The position numbers and the translations under genes are program-made. Positions 44,946-53,501 of a stretch of 64,000 nt of DNA are shown piece after piece. This stretch comes from an uncultured Oscillospiraceae bacterium (lineage in GTDB: Bacteria > Bacillota > Clostridia > Oscillospirales > Oscillospiraceae), in assembly GCA_902497145.1 (NCBI GenBank), contig CABVDR010000003.1:29621-93620 (forward strand), read 5' to 3'. Numbering within the stretch: position 1 is the first letter of the stretch; every line of letters begins with the position of its first letter. A model generated the notes under the pieces. It was not told the DNA's origin. It was given only the letters and a program-made list of their open reading frames with translations, and searched no databases.

Positions 44946-45111
44946 ATTGAGCAAAACGCTTTCATAAAAAGGAGGGAACAATACGAGCGGGAAATGGGCA
45001 CATATTGGTTTTAATTGGGGGGTGGCATACTAAAGTAATTGCAACAGAGGCACAAAAAAATGGTGCATCAACTATGTTGTGAGAATGAGTAAAGAAAGGA
45101 GATATATCCTG

Positions 45112-46632
45112 ATGTCTGGGAACGAAAAACAGAAGGGCTTCTTCTATACAATTGAACGAGTGGGCAATAAAATTCCTCATCCAGTGTATTTGTTTATTTG
45201 GCTGTGGATTATTGCACTGGTTTGTTCCATGATTTTATCCATGCTGGGGGTTTCAGTTATTAATCCTACCAACGGAGAAACGGTGCAGGTTGTCAACATG
45301 ATGACCTCTTCCGCTTGGGGAAGTTTTCTGCAGAACATGGGTTCTACTTGGATGTCCTTTGCGCCGATGCTGACGGTTCCTTTGTGTACGTTAGGTATGG
45401 CAGTTTCCACCCATAGTGGAATGTTGAATGCAACATTAAAGTCTGCCGGTGCATCAGAGAGCAACTGGAAAATGGCTCTGGTCGTTGCGTTTATCGGCGT
45501 GCTGGCTAATTTGGCCGGTGACGCGGCGTTTATTGTGTTCCCTCCGCTGGTAGCCATGCTTTACGCCTCCACAAATCGCAATCCTTTGGACGGCATGTTC
45601 CTTGCTTATGGATCCGTGGCCGTTGGCTTTGGAGCAAATCTGCTGCCGGGTTCTGCAGATGCTTCTTTGGCAGCAATGACAGAGGCTGGTGCCACGACCA
45701 TTGACCCAACTTATGTTGCCAATCCTATGATGGGCTGGTACTACATGTTTGCGTCGACCTTTATCCTTACATTCCTGCTGGCACTGATTAGTCTTAAGTT
45801 TGTAGAACCCAGACTGCGCAAAGAGTCGCTGGGCACCTCCGGCATTAATCTGGGTCAGGAATATGTTCCCCTTACTCCTACTGAAAAGAAGGGCCTTCGG
45901 GCGGCGCTGCTGGCTGTGATCGGCGTTTTGGTAGTCTGCGGAGTCCTTTGCTTGCCCGGCCTGCCCTTTGCAGCTCCAGAGGGCGGAACAATCATGACTG
46001 GATTGCTCTTCAAATGTATTCCCACCATCATTTTTGCTCTGTTCTTTGCTGCTGGCTATGCATACGGAAAAGTGACAGGGTCTATTAAGAAATTTGGGGA
46101 CACAATCCCCATGATGCAGAAAGAACTGGGCACTCTGGCAAGCTTCTTCCTGATTTGCTTCTTTGCCTCTCAGTTTATTTCTATTTTTGGAACCAGCAAT
46201 ATTGCTACCATTATTGCCGTGGTGTGCGGAAGCGGATTGAACGCGCTCCATCTGCCTCCGGCTATCTTGATGGGCGTATTTGTCTGTGTGGTCGCATTTA
46301 TCAATTTGTTTATGGGTTCTGCCAACGGTAAATGGGCCCTCCTTGCCTCCATTTTTGTTCCTATGTTCATGATTGCTGGTGTCAATCCGGCTTCTGTACA
46401 GGTGGCTTATCGTATGGGTGATGGTTTGACGAACAACATTACTCCCACCCTTCCTTACCTGGCGATTTTGCTCGGATATGCTCAGCAGTATGAGCCCAAG
46501 GCGAAAACGGGAACGGTTATTGCCTATCAGCTGCCGTATACACTGATCGGCGGTGTCGTGTGGATTGTGTTCCTGATGATTTGGATTGCATTGGGCATTC
46601 CTATGGGTCCCGGTTACGCTCCGACGATTTAA
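45112..46632 (+). CDS. AbgT-family transporter
   Basis: 506 aa from the ATG at 45112 (AAAGAAAGGAGA upstream). It opens with FFYTIERVGNKIPHPVYLF, typical of AbgT proteins, and has about 11-13 membrane segments; the LPGSADASLAAMTEA segment near 183 matches the conserved first hairpin region. AbgT of E. coli imports p-aminobenzoyl-glutamate, and others export sulfonamides. The M20 amidohydrolase and deacylase genes that follow suggest import of an N-acylated amino acid. Codon use is more AT-rich than upstream genes. Confidence 0.88.
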   Translation: MSGNEKQKGFFYTIERVGNKIPHPVYLFIWLWIIALVCSMILSMLGVSVINPTNGETVQVVNMMTSSAWGSFLQNMGSTWMSFAPMLTVPLCTLGMAVSTHSGMLNATLKSAGASESNWKMALVVAFIGVLANLAGDAAFIVFPPLVAMLYASTNRNPLDGMFLAYGSVAVGFGANLLPGSADASLAAMTEAGATTIDPTYVANPMMGWYYMFASTFILTFLLALISLKFVEPRLRKESLGTSGINLGQEYVPLTPTEKKGLRAALLAVIGVLVVCGVLCLPGLPFAAPEGGTIMTGLLFKCIPTIIFALFFAAGYAYGKVTGSIKKFGDTIPMMQKELGTLASFFLICFFASQFISIFGTSNIATIIAVVCGSGLNALHLPPAILMGVFVCVVAFINLFMGSANGKWALLASIFVPMFMIAGVNPASVQVAYRMGDGLTNNITPTLPYLAILLGYAQQYEPKAKTGTVIAYQLPYTLIGGVVWIVFLMIWIALGIPMGPGYAPTI

Positions 46633-46643
46633 AATCTTTTTGC

Positions 46644-46692
46644 TTCCTTAATGTTCCCGCCCTGTAAGGGCGGGAACATTAAGGAAAATTTT
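46644..46692 (+). terminator. Terminator after the AbgT gene
   Basis: Perfect 19-bp stem (46644-46662 with 46668-46686), loop TGTAA, then AATTTTT. Confidence 0.85.
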
Positions 46693-46741
46693 TAAACCAC
46701 AAAAAGAAAGACACAACTTTAAATGAACTTCATTTTTGGAA

Positions 46742-46769
46742 TTGGCACAGCAATAGGATCTTGTATAAT
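46742..46769 (+). promoter_or_regulatory. Promoter of the M20 amidohydrolase-deacylase operon
   Basis: TTGGCA, 16 bases, TATAAT, 27 bases before the ATG at 46796. Confidence 0.65.
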
Positions 46770-46795
46770 GAAGAAAATGGCCTGGGAGGTAAATA

Positions 46796-47989
46796 ATGAT
46801 AGATTACGTTGCGGAATCCAAAGCGATTTTTGATTCAGTAGTAAATTGCCGCCGAGATTTTCACCAACATCCAGAAATCGGGTCCCAGGAGGTCCGTACT
46901 TCTGAAATTGTGGCCAAAACACTAGAGGCACTTGGTATGGAAGTAAAGCGTGGAGTGGGAAAACCCTATCCAGGCGTTACAGGACTTCTAAGAGGAGGAA
47001 AACCTGGTGCAACAGTGGCGTTGCGGGCTGATATGGATGCATTGCCTGTTACAGAAATTAAAGATTTACCATATAAGTCTTTAAATCCAGGCGTTATGCA
47101 TGCATGTGGACATGATGCGCATACAGCCATGTTATTGGGTGCAGCTCAGATTTTGGCCAACCATCGTGAAGAGCTGTCAGGAAATGTGAAGTTTATCTTT
47201 GAGCCCAACGAGGAACGTGAGGGCGGATCTTTACCGATGATTGCGGATGGCGCATTAGATGGAGTAGACGCAATCTTTGGTATTCATGTAGATCCGGATT
47301 TTCCGACTGGCATGGTAGTAACAAAGCCTCAGGCGGTCATGGCTTCTTCGGACTGGCTAATGATTGATATTTGCGGCGTTGGTTCTCATGGAGCATATCC
47401 TCATCGAGGGGTCGATGCGATTGTAATTACGGGGCAGTTTTTGTCTGCGGTACAGTCATTGATCTCCAGAAATTTGGATCCAACTGAATCAGCGGTAATT
47501 ACTTTCGGGGCAATTAATGGTGGTACGACCCGCAATGTAATCTGCGACAAGGTGCATCTAGAAGGAATCCTGCGTACGCTTCATCCAGAGGTACGTAAAA
47601 ATATGTTGGCTCGAATTCGGGAAATGCTGGACGGCATTACCAAGGCTTACGGCGGATCCTTTGTTTTCAATCGAAAGGACAGTCAGGCTGTAACATTTAA
47701 CGATGCTAAGATGGAGGCACTTGTAGAGAATACTGCCAAAGCGCTGTTTGGAGATCAGGGGTTTATGCCATTACCGGCAGCACGGTTAGGCTGTGAGACC
47801 TTTGCACGTTATATGGAACATGTGCCTGGAACCTACTACTTTTTGGGTACCGGAAATGCGGAAAAGGATACAAAACATCCTTGGCACAGTGCTAATTTTA
47901 ATATTGACGAAGATGCAATGATCAATGGTGTGGCAATGCATGCTGCGGTAGCCTATCGGTATTTGGAGAGCTGCGCGCATAATCCGTAA
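46796..47989 (+). CDS. M20-family amidohydrolase (N-acyl amino acid / AbgB-like)
   Basis: 397 aa. RRDFHQHPEIG near 20, the metal site CGHDAHTAMLLG near 102 and the metal/base segment FEPNEEREGG near 137 match the IAA-amino acid hydrolase/hippuricase group of M20 peptidases, which split N-acyl or peptide-like bonds of amino acids. Dimerisation domain about 185-295. Its ATG follows GGGAGGTAAATA. It stands between the AbgT transporter and a D-aminoacylase. The gene is strikingly AT-rich at third codon positions compared with the flanks. Confidence 0.92.
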   Translation: MIDYVAESKAIFDSVVNCRRDFHQHPEIGSQEVRTSEIVAKTLEALGMEVKRGVGKPYPGVTGLLRGGKPGATVALRADMDALPVTEIKDLPYKSLNPGVMHACGHDAHTAMLLGAAQILANHREELSGNVKFIFEPNEEREGGSLPMIADGALDGVDAIFGIHVDPDFPTGMVVTKPQAVMASSDWLMIDICGVGSHGAYPHRGVDAIVITGQFLSAVQSLISRNLDPTESAVITFGAINGGTTRNVICDKVHLEGILRTLHPEVRKNMLARIREMLDGITKAYGGSFVFNRKDSQAVTFNDAKMEALVENTAKALFGDQGFMPLPAARLGCETFARYMEHVPGTYYFLGTGNAEKDTKHPWHSANFNIDEDAMINGVAMHAAVAYRYLESCAHNP

Positions 47990-48070
47990 ATCATTTTTGT
48001 TCTGAGAAACATGCCGCATTGGTGAGTGCAGGAAATTGTTTACTCAAAAGAGAAAGGAGGGCTTAACGAC

Positions 48071-49654
48071 ATGTGGGACCTGGTTATCAAAAATGCAAAG
48101 ATAATTGATGGAACAGGGAACCCCTATTATTGGGGCGATGTTGCTGTGCAAAACGGTAAAATAGCAGCAATCGGGAAACATCTAAAGAACGGCCTGCGGG
48201 AAATTGATGCAAGAGGAATGGTGCTCGCGCCTGGATTTATTAACTCCCATAGTCATGGAGATATGATGGCTGATATGGATCATACCTTCTACCAAGAAGT
48301 AGAGCAGGGGGTTACAACTCAAATTGCTGGCATGTGTGGCATCTCAGCAGCGCCATTCTCACCGGAACACCTGGACAGTGATGAGGAAATTGCACTTACT
48401 GTAACTCCGTATGATTTTCGTCCTACCGCAGAAAGCCGCTTTCGTTATACCGATTATCTGCGCCAAATGGAAAAGCCGCAAGGAAATAATATGGGGCTTT
48501 TTGTAGGGCATGGAACTTTACGGGCAACAATAATGGGAATGGAAAATCGATGCCCGACTTCCGAAGAGTTAGAAAAAATGAAAGCTTTACTGCGCAGCTG
48601 TCTAGAAGCCGGTGCGCTAGGGCTCTCCTATGGGTTAGCTTATCCACCTGGTTCTTTTGCGGAGATTCCAGAACTGATTGCACTGTCCTCCGTTGTGGCG
48701 CAATTCAACGGTGTCATTTCAGTACACCTGCGAAATGAAGGAGATCATTTGGTGGAGTCAGTTGAGGAAATGCTTCAAGTAGCGCGAGAAACAGGTTGCC
48801 GGCTTGTGTTGTCCCATCATAAGTCAATTAATGAGCCAAATTGGGGAAAGACCATAGAAACGATTGCGCTCATAGAAAAAGCAAACTCAGAAGGCATAGA
48901 TGTTTACTGTGACCAATATCCGTATACAGCATCCTCTACCGGACTGAAATCCAGGATCCCTCAGCATATGCATTCTCTTGGCGAGAAGCGACTGTTGGAA
49001 ATGCTGTCTTCGCCTGCTGAACGTCCAGGTCTAAGGGAGGCAATGCTTCTAAATATGACTCCTGAACAAAGATTTGGTACGACCATGTTTGGTGCCTCTC
49101 CTTCCCACCCTGAGTATACAGGACGAATGGTACTGGATGTGGCCAAGGAGCGAAAGCAGGATCCGTGTTATCTTGTTATGGATGTCCTCTATGACGATCG
49201 CTTGGCCACAAACGGGATCTATTTCTGTATGCAGGATGAGGATGTTGAACGAGTCTTGCGGTATCCTCGGACAATGATAGGAGCGGATGGTATTTACTAT
49301 CAAGGGTGCTCCGGGGCACATCCACGGGCGTTTGGGACTTTTTCACGTGTTTTGGGACGGTATGTGCGGGAAAAAGGTGTTTTAACCCTAGAAGATGCCA
49401 TACGGCGTATGACTTCACTGCCCGCAACAGTATATGGATTACACGGAAAAGGCCTATTGCAAATTGGGTTTGATGCAGATATGGTTCTTTTTGATGAAAA
49501 TACAATTTTGGACCGGGCAACCTTTACAGATTTCCAAGCTCCAGGGGATGGTGTTAAATATGTGTTTCTTGAGGGAAAGACAGTTGTTGAACAAGGACAC
49601 TTTAATGGCTGCTGTCAGGGACACTTAATTCGCAGAACCGCTTCCTTGCTTTGA
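48071..49654 (+). CDS. N-acyl-D-amino-acid deacylase (amidohydrolase superfamily)
   Basis: 527 aa from the ATG at 48071 (GAAAGGAGG upstream). N- and C-terminal strands form the composite beta domain around a TIM barrel. Metal ligands are visible in INSHSHGD (near 64), the Cys in QIAGMCGISA (near 93), HHKS (near 250) and GADGIY near 405. This is the D-aminoacylase pattern, in which the Cys bridges the metals. It should release D-amino acids from N-acyl forms. It is 81 bases after the M20 gene and AT-rich like it. Relatives also include dihydroorotase-like enzymes of unknown substrate. Confidence 0.9.
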   Translation: MWDLVIKNAKIIDGTGNPYYWGDVAVQNGKIAAIGKHLKNGLREIDARGMVLAPGFINSHSHGDMMADMDHTFYQEVEQGVTTQIAGMCGISAAPFSPEHLDSDEEIALTVTPYDFRPTAESRFRYTDYLRQMEKPQGNNMGLFVGHGTLRATIMGMENRCPTSEELEKMKALLRSCLEAGALGLSYGLAYPPGSFAEIPELIALSSVVAQFNGVISVHLRNEGDHLVESVEEMLQVARETGCRLVLSHHKSINEPNWGKTIETIALIEKANSEGIDVYCDQYPYTASSTGLKSRIPQHMHSLGEKRLLEMLSSPAERPGLREAMLLNMTPEQRFGTTMFGASPSHPEYTGRMVLDVAKERKQDPCYLVMDVLYDDRLATNGIYFCMQDEDVERVLRYPRTMIGADGIYYQGCSGAHPRAFGTFSRVLGRYVREKGVLTLEDAIRRMTSLPATVYGLHGKGLLQIGFDADMVLFDENTILDRATFTDFQAPGDGVKYVFLEGKTVVEQGHFNGCCQGHLIRRTASLL

Positions 49655-49780
49655 TGTCTATGTTAGAAGGCGAAGAAATATCTGTATCTATGGGGCAGTT
49701 GCCCATCAATGAAGAAAGAGCTTAATGTTGGGTTTCCCTACTACCTACATATAAGCCATAATCACCAATCACTCCCGTGG

Positions 49781-49821
49781 AAAAGCCACCGTCCTGTCAG
49801 ACGACAGGGACGGTGGCTTTT
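49781..49821 (+). terminator. Terminator after the deacylase gene
   Basis: AAAAGCCACCGTCCTGTC (49781-49798) with its complement at 49803-49821, one bulged base, ending in CTTTT. Confidence 0.8.
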
Positions 49822-49880
49822 CCTATGATCTGGGTGTGGGCAGTGGGAGGAGGATGGAGCTGTTAAGTGGAAAAGAAAGG

Positions 49881-49909
49881 TTGCGGTACGCTACAAAGTG
49901 TATTATGAT
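49881..49909 (+). promoter_or_regulatory. Promoter of the NUDIX gene
   Basis: TTGCGG, 17 bases, TATGAT. Confidence 0.5.
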
Positions 49910-49967
49910 AGCAATATATTAATATATGGATTTGTGCTGTGGACCTTTTCAGGGAAAGGAGACCAAT

Positions 49968-50624
49968 ATGGATCCCATCACACAATATTTTCACCTGGCC
50001 GCCAGGCGGCCGGAGCTCTTTGCTCCTTCCGACCAGATCCCCCTGTGTATGGACGAGGAAACCCTGCGTCACTATTCCGCTTCCACTGGCCGTCCGGTTG
50101 GGGTGGTGTATGACAACCTGCCCTATTATCTGGTGCTGGCTGACTTGTGCGTGCGGGAGAGTGGGGAGTTTTATACCTATGCCAGGGTGGTCTATCCCCA
50201 CAAGAGCAACGGCGTGGTGGTCATTCCCTGCCGGAACGGCCGTTTTGGCCTGCTGTCCATCTTTCGCCACCCGCCCCGGGTAGAAAGCGGCGGTGAGTTT
50301 CCCCGCGGCTTTGGGGAGGATCTGACCCCGGCGGAAAACGGTGCCAAGGAGCTGTGGGAGGAGCTGGGTGTGCGTATCGCTCCGGAGGAGCTGGAGTTTT
50401 TGGGGGAGATCCAGACCGACACCGGCATCAGCGCAGGCAAGGTGCAGGTATTCTGTGCTCAGGTAGGGGAGGTGGACATCCCTACCGACAATGGAGAGGG
50501 CATCCACGGCCTGCGGTGGGTTACCCCAGAGGAAATGGCCCGGCAGGTGGCCGACGGGACCATCACCGACGGTATCACACTAGGGGCTTATTTGCAGTAT
50601 TTGTGCCGGAAGAGCGGAGCCTAG
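49968..50624 (+). CDS. NUDIX hydrolase (ADP-ribose pyrophosphatase-like)
   Basis: 218 aa from the ATG at 49968 (GGGAAAGGAG upstream). The NUDIX box reads from GEFPRGFGED to AKELWEELG (about residues 108-134): the EExG end is intact, while Lys replaces the usual Arg of REUXEE. About 70 residues before the box form an N-terminal domain as in ADP-ribose or sugar-nucleotide pyrophosphatases. It hydrolyses a nucleoside diphosphate linked to another group; the substrate is not known. It is probably monocistronic. Base use returns to the GC-rich style. Confidence 0.85.
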   Translation: MDPITQYFHLAARRPELFAPSDQIPLCMDEETLRHYSASTGRPVGVVYDNLPYYLVLADLCVRESGEFYTYARVVYPHKSNGVVVIPCRNGRFGLLSIFRHPPRVESGGEFPRGFGEDLTPAENGAKELWEELGVRIAPEELEFLGEIQTDTGISAGKVQVFCAQVGEVDIPTDNGEGIHGLRWVTPEEMARQVADGTITDGITLGAYLQYLCRKSGA

Positions 50625-50705
50625 TTCTGCCAGCTTTAGAGACGTTAGAAAAGGAAAATGTATTTGATTAGCAGGAAAAATGAGGTACAGTAATGCCAAG
50701 AGAAT

Positions 50706-50735
50706 TTGGAAACCAGTCTCTAGTTCTGATATAAA
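50706..50735 (+). promoter_or_regulatory. Promoter of the SLH-type protein gene
   Basis: TTGGAA, 18 bases, TATAAA, 24 bases before the ATG. Confidence 0.45.
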
Positions 50736-50758
50736 CCTTATGGGAGGAGAGAGTAAAA

Positions 50759-51613
50759 ATGAAACGGATAAACCGGTGGCTTGGAGTGCTTTTGTCGCTG
50801 ATCCTGATTCTGCCTGTGATTCCTAGTGCCTTTGCAGCCGATATCCAGCCACAGCAGGCTGCTGACGCCCTGTATTCTCTGGGGCTGTTTGGCGGGACAG
50901 GAGTCAATAGTGACGGTACGCCAATCTATGACTTAGAGCGTGTGCCTACCCGCAATGAGGCCATTACCATGCTAGTGGCACTGATCGGAAAGACAGAGCA
51001 GGCGAAAGCGGGAAATTGGTCCATTCCCTTTACCGACGTAGAGCCTTGGGCCAGACCCTATGTGGGCTATGCCTACACCCATCAGCTGACGTCTGGCATT
51101 TCAGATACTACTTATGGCGGCAGCCAGCCAGTTACTGCATCACAGTATTTGACCTTTGTACTGAAAGCGCTGGGCTATGAGAGCGGCACCGACTTTCAGT
51201 GGGATCGGGCTTGGGTTCTGACGGACGAACTGGGCATCACTGGGGGACGCTATGCCTCCCAGAATGCCTCGTTTCTGCGGGGAGATGTGGCACTGGTGTC
51301 TTGGGCGGCCCTCTCCGCCAAAGAGAACGGAAAAGACAGCACTTTGGCTCAAAAATTGATCAATGAGGGTGTTTTTACTTCGGCGCAATATGAGGCGGTC
51401 AGCCAGAACTCCGGTGGCCAGAGCGGCGGAGACAGTCAGCAGCCTGTGAAAAAGGAAGGAACCTTTGTGGGCAGCTTAGAGTCGGATAAGTATCATGACC
51501 CCAGCTGTCGCTTTGCAGAAAAGATTTTGAAAGAAAATGAGATCTGGTTTGATACAGCGGAAGAGGCACAGAGAGCCGGATATTCCCCCTGCGGAGTGTG
51601 TCATCCGGGATAA
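50759..51613 (+). CDS. Exported SLH-like protein with C-terminal Ada-like metal-binding domain
   Basis: 284 aa. A Sec signal peptide (MKRINRWLGVLLSLILILP..., cleavage after AFA near residue 26) precedes an SLH-like region (about 30-205: DALYSLGLFGG, RNEAITMLVALIG, WARPYVGYAY), then a Gly/Ser/Gln linker (about 215-235). The last 50 residues (DKYHDPSCRFAEKI ... GYSPCGVCHPG) have the three-cysteine pattern of the metal-binding Ada-like fold, which recurs at the ends of exported nucleases and lipoproteins in Firmicutes. It should sit on the cell surface. The function is unknown. Confidence 0.85.
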   Translation: MKRINRWLGVLLSLILILPVIPSAFAADIQPQQAADALYSLGLFGGTGVNSDGTPIYDLERVPTRNEAITMLVALIGKTEQAKAGNWSIPFTDVEPWARPYVGYAYTHQLTSGISDTTYGGSQPVTASQYLTFVLKALGYESGTDFQWDRAWVLTDELGITGGRYASQNASFLRGDVALVSWAALSAKENGKDSTLAQKLINEGVFTSAQYEAVSQNSGGQSGGDSQQPVKKEGTFVGSLESDKYHDPSCRFAEKILKENEIWFDTAEEAQRAGYSPCGVCHPG

Positions 51614-51663
51614 TTCATTAAAGTGCATCCTGGTGTCTCTTGGAGGGGCGGCAAATAGCCCCT

Positions 51664-51690
51664 TACAAAATCAGCGGGAGCGGCCGATAA
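51664..51690 (+). promoter_or_regulatory. Sigma-D/sigma-28 (flagellar) type promoter
   Basis: TACA, 15 bases, GCCGATAA (51683-51690), against the consensus TAAA-N15-GCCGATAT. It lies 45 bases ahead of the small YjfB-like gene. Confidence 0.65.
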
Positions 51691-51735
51691 CATAAGTGGA
51701 GCCATTGGCTATCTTTGCCGAAAGGAGTGACCGCT

Positions 51736-51906
51736 ATGGTGGAGGCTGTGATGGGCATGCAGACCGCCCAGATCCAGAGCGCATACAGCACTGCGTTGAT
51801 GAAGCGCACCATGGATGACGCGGAGAGCCAGGCTGTCTCCCTAATCAACGACATGATTGCTTCTGTGCCCGCACCGGCCCAGTACAGCTTTGATGTCCGG
51901 GCCTGA
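51736..51906 (+). CDS. Small YjfB-like putative motility protein
   Basis: 56 aa from the ATG at 51736 (GAAAGGAGTG upstream). It has the helical pattern of the YjfB putative motility family: an Ala/Gln-rich N-terminal helix (TAQIQSAYSTALMKRTMDDAE) and a short ending segment with Pro. The product is small, has no signal peptide and is of unknown role. The sigma-28-type promoter ahead supports expression with flagellar genes. No flagellar gene lies in the window. Confidence 0.75.
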   Translation: MVEAVMGMQTAQIQSAYSTALMKRTMDDAESQAVSLINDMIASVPAPAQYSFDVRA

Positions 51907-51944
51907 GCACAGGCCACAGATCCTGGAAAGGTCAACGTGCAAGA

Positions 51945-51985
51945 ACGCCCAGAGTATCCCGGTGGGATGTTCTGGGCGTGTTTTT
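51945..51985 (+). terminator. Terminator after the YjfB-like gene
   Basis: ACGCCCAGA / TCTGGGCGT (51945-51953 with 51971-51979), followed by GTTTTT. Confidence 0.75.
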
Positions 51986-52100
51986 ATGAAATTGTACAAG
52001 TCAAATACCCTTTTTTGTCAATAAATAAACTCCTATTTATGCGGATTATCCAAAGCAGCCACAGAAAATACGGCAAGACGCTGAAATTATGCTTGCCCTC

Positions 52101-52129
52101 TTGACTTTTCAGAAAAAGAGGAATACCAT
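52101..52129 (+). promoter_or_regulatory. Promoter of the transporter-ttdAB operon
   Basis: TTGACT, 17 bases, TACCAT (52124-52129). Start near 52136, just before the large inverted repeat. Confidence 0.5.
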
Positions 52130-52145
52130 TAGCTCAGAATTTGGA

Positions 52146-52180
52146 TACATTATCATATATTAAATATCTGTGATAATGTA
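52146..52180. promoter_or_regulatory. Inverted-repeat operator candidate ahead of the transporter-ttdAB operon
   Basis: TACATTATCA-N15-TGATAATGTA (52146-52155 with 52171-52180), perfect 10-base arms, 21 bases ahead of the ATG. Part reads TGTGATA, also present in the inverted repeat before the GntR pair (55114-55120). Confidence 0.6.
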
Positions 52181-52201
52181 CAGAGACAGAGGAGGAACCC
52201 C

Positions 52202-53473
52202 ATGAGTCCAAGCACCATTACCCTTCTTTTCCTGGTGTTCGCCATTGTGATGTTCGTCTGGGAAAAGATCCCCCTGGGCCTGACTGCCATGATCTGTGCC
52301 ATCGGCCTGGCCCTCACCGGCGTTCTGGATGTATCCGATGCCTACGCCGGATTTGTTAACAGCAACGTGATTTTGTGCGTAGCCATGTTCGTTGTGGGAC
52401 AGGCCCTGTTTGAGACGGGCATGGCCAACAAGATCGGCGGTCTGGTTACCCGCTTTGCCAAGACGGAGCGGCAGCTCATCATCGCCATCATGGTCATCGT
52501 AGGCGTGATGTCCGGATTTTTGTCCAACACTGGTACCGCCGCCGTGCTGATCCCTGTGGTCATCGGCATCGCGGCCCAGTCTGGCTACTCCCGAGGCAAG
52601 CTGCTCATGCCCCTGGTGTTTGCCGCTGCTCTGGGCGGAAACCTGTCCATTATCGGTGCTCCCGGCAACCTGATGGGGGTCAACGCCCTCAATGAGTTGG
52701 GCATCAAGACCGGCTTCTTTGAGTACATCGGTGTAGGCCTGCCTATGCTGGTGGCCGGTATCCTGTATTTTGCAGTCATCGGCTACAAGCTGCTGCCCGA
52801 CGGCAACAACCTGGGCGACGTAGAGGATGACCAGTTTGCCGCCAGAGACTTCAGCAGCGTGCCCAAGTGGAAGCAGATCACCTCTCTGGTGGTACTTATT
52901 GTCACCATTATCGCCATGATCTTTGAGGAGCAGATCGGTATTGCCCTTCAGGTCTCCGCCAGCGTGGCCGCCCTCTTCCTGATCCTTACCGGAGTGATCA
53001 GTGAAAAGCAGGCTCTGCGTTCCATCGACCTGAAGACCGTGTTCCTGTTTGCCGGTTCTCTGGCTCTGGCTGACGCTCTGGAGTCCAGCGGCGCGGGCAG
53101 CATCATTGCCGATACTATTATCAACCTGCTGGGCAGCAACCCTTCGCCCATCTTCATGCTGCTGGTCATCTTTGTGGTCACCTGTACTCTGACCAACTTC
53201 ATGTCCAACACCGCCACCACCGCCCTGATGGTCCCCATCGCCGTGTCCCTGGCCCAGGGCCTGGGCGCTGATCCCCGGGCTGTTGTGGTCGCCACCGTGA
53301 TCGCCGGCTCCTGTGCCTACGCCACCCCCATCGGCATGCCTGCCAACACCATGGTGGTTGGCATCGGCGGCTATCACTTCCGGGACTATGTGAAAGCCGG
53401 CCTGCCCCTGATCCTGGTTTCCTTTGTAATCTGTATGGTGCTGCTGCCCATCCTGTTCCCCTTCTATCCCTGA
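52202..53473 (+). CDS. SLC13/DASS-type anion permease (probable tartrate or C4-dicarboxylate transporter)
   Basis: 423 aa with about 10-11 membrane segments. Two SNT-type motifs mark the repeated hairpins of the divalent anion:Na+ symporter fold: GFLSNTGTAAVLIPV near 104 and NFMSNTATTALMVPI near 338. Such carriers move dicarboxylates or tricarboxylates. It is 28 bases ahead of ttdA on the same strand, so L-tartrate or a related dicarboxylate is the likely solute, as with TtdT of E. coli, though that protein is longer. Confidence 0.85.
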   Translation: MSPSTITLLFLVFAIVMFVWEKIPLGLTAMICAIGLALTGVLDVSDAYAGFVNSNVILCVAMFVVGQALFETGMANKIGGLVTRFAKTERQLIIAIMVIVGVMSGFLSNTGTAAVLIPVVIGIAAQSGYSRGKLLMPLVFAAALGGNLSIIGAPGNLMGVNALNELGIKTGFFEYIGVGLPMLVAGILYFAVIGYKLLPDGNNLGDVEDDQFAARDFSSVPKWKQITSLVVLIVTIIAMIFEEQIGIALQVSASVAALFLILTGVISEKQALRSIDLKTVFLFAGSLALADALESSGAGSIIADTIINLLGSNPSPIFMLLVIFVVTCTLTNFMSNTATTALMVPIAVSLAQGLGADPRAVVVATVIAGSCAYATPIGMPANTMVVGIGGYHFRDYVKAGLPLILVSFVICMVLLPILFPFYP

Positions 53474-53501
53474 TTGAATTTGTAAAAGGAGGTAATCGAC
53501 T

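Larger units (their letters stand above)
49655..49967. other. Intergenic region with terminator and NUDIX promoter
   Basis: 313 bases. It holds the hairpin at 49781-49821 and the promoter at 49881-49909. Nothing else is seen. Confidence 0.6.

Noticed and set aside
45030..45060. TGGCATAC ... ATTGCA as a sigma-54 promoter before the AbgT gene
   Set aside because: The GG and GC dinucleotides are about 15 bases apart instead of 10, which sigma-54 does not accept.
46740..46760. TTGGCACAGCAATAGG as a sigma-54 promoter before the M20 gene
   Set aside because: The -12 element is missing (TAGG where TTGC is needed), and a good sigma-A -10 TATAAT sits at the right distance from TTGGCA.
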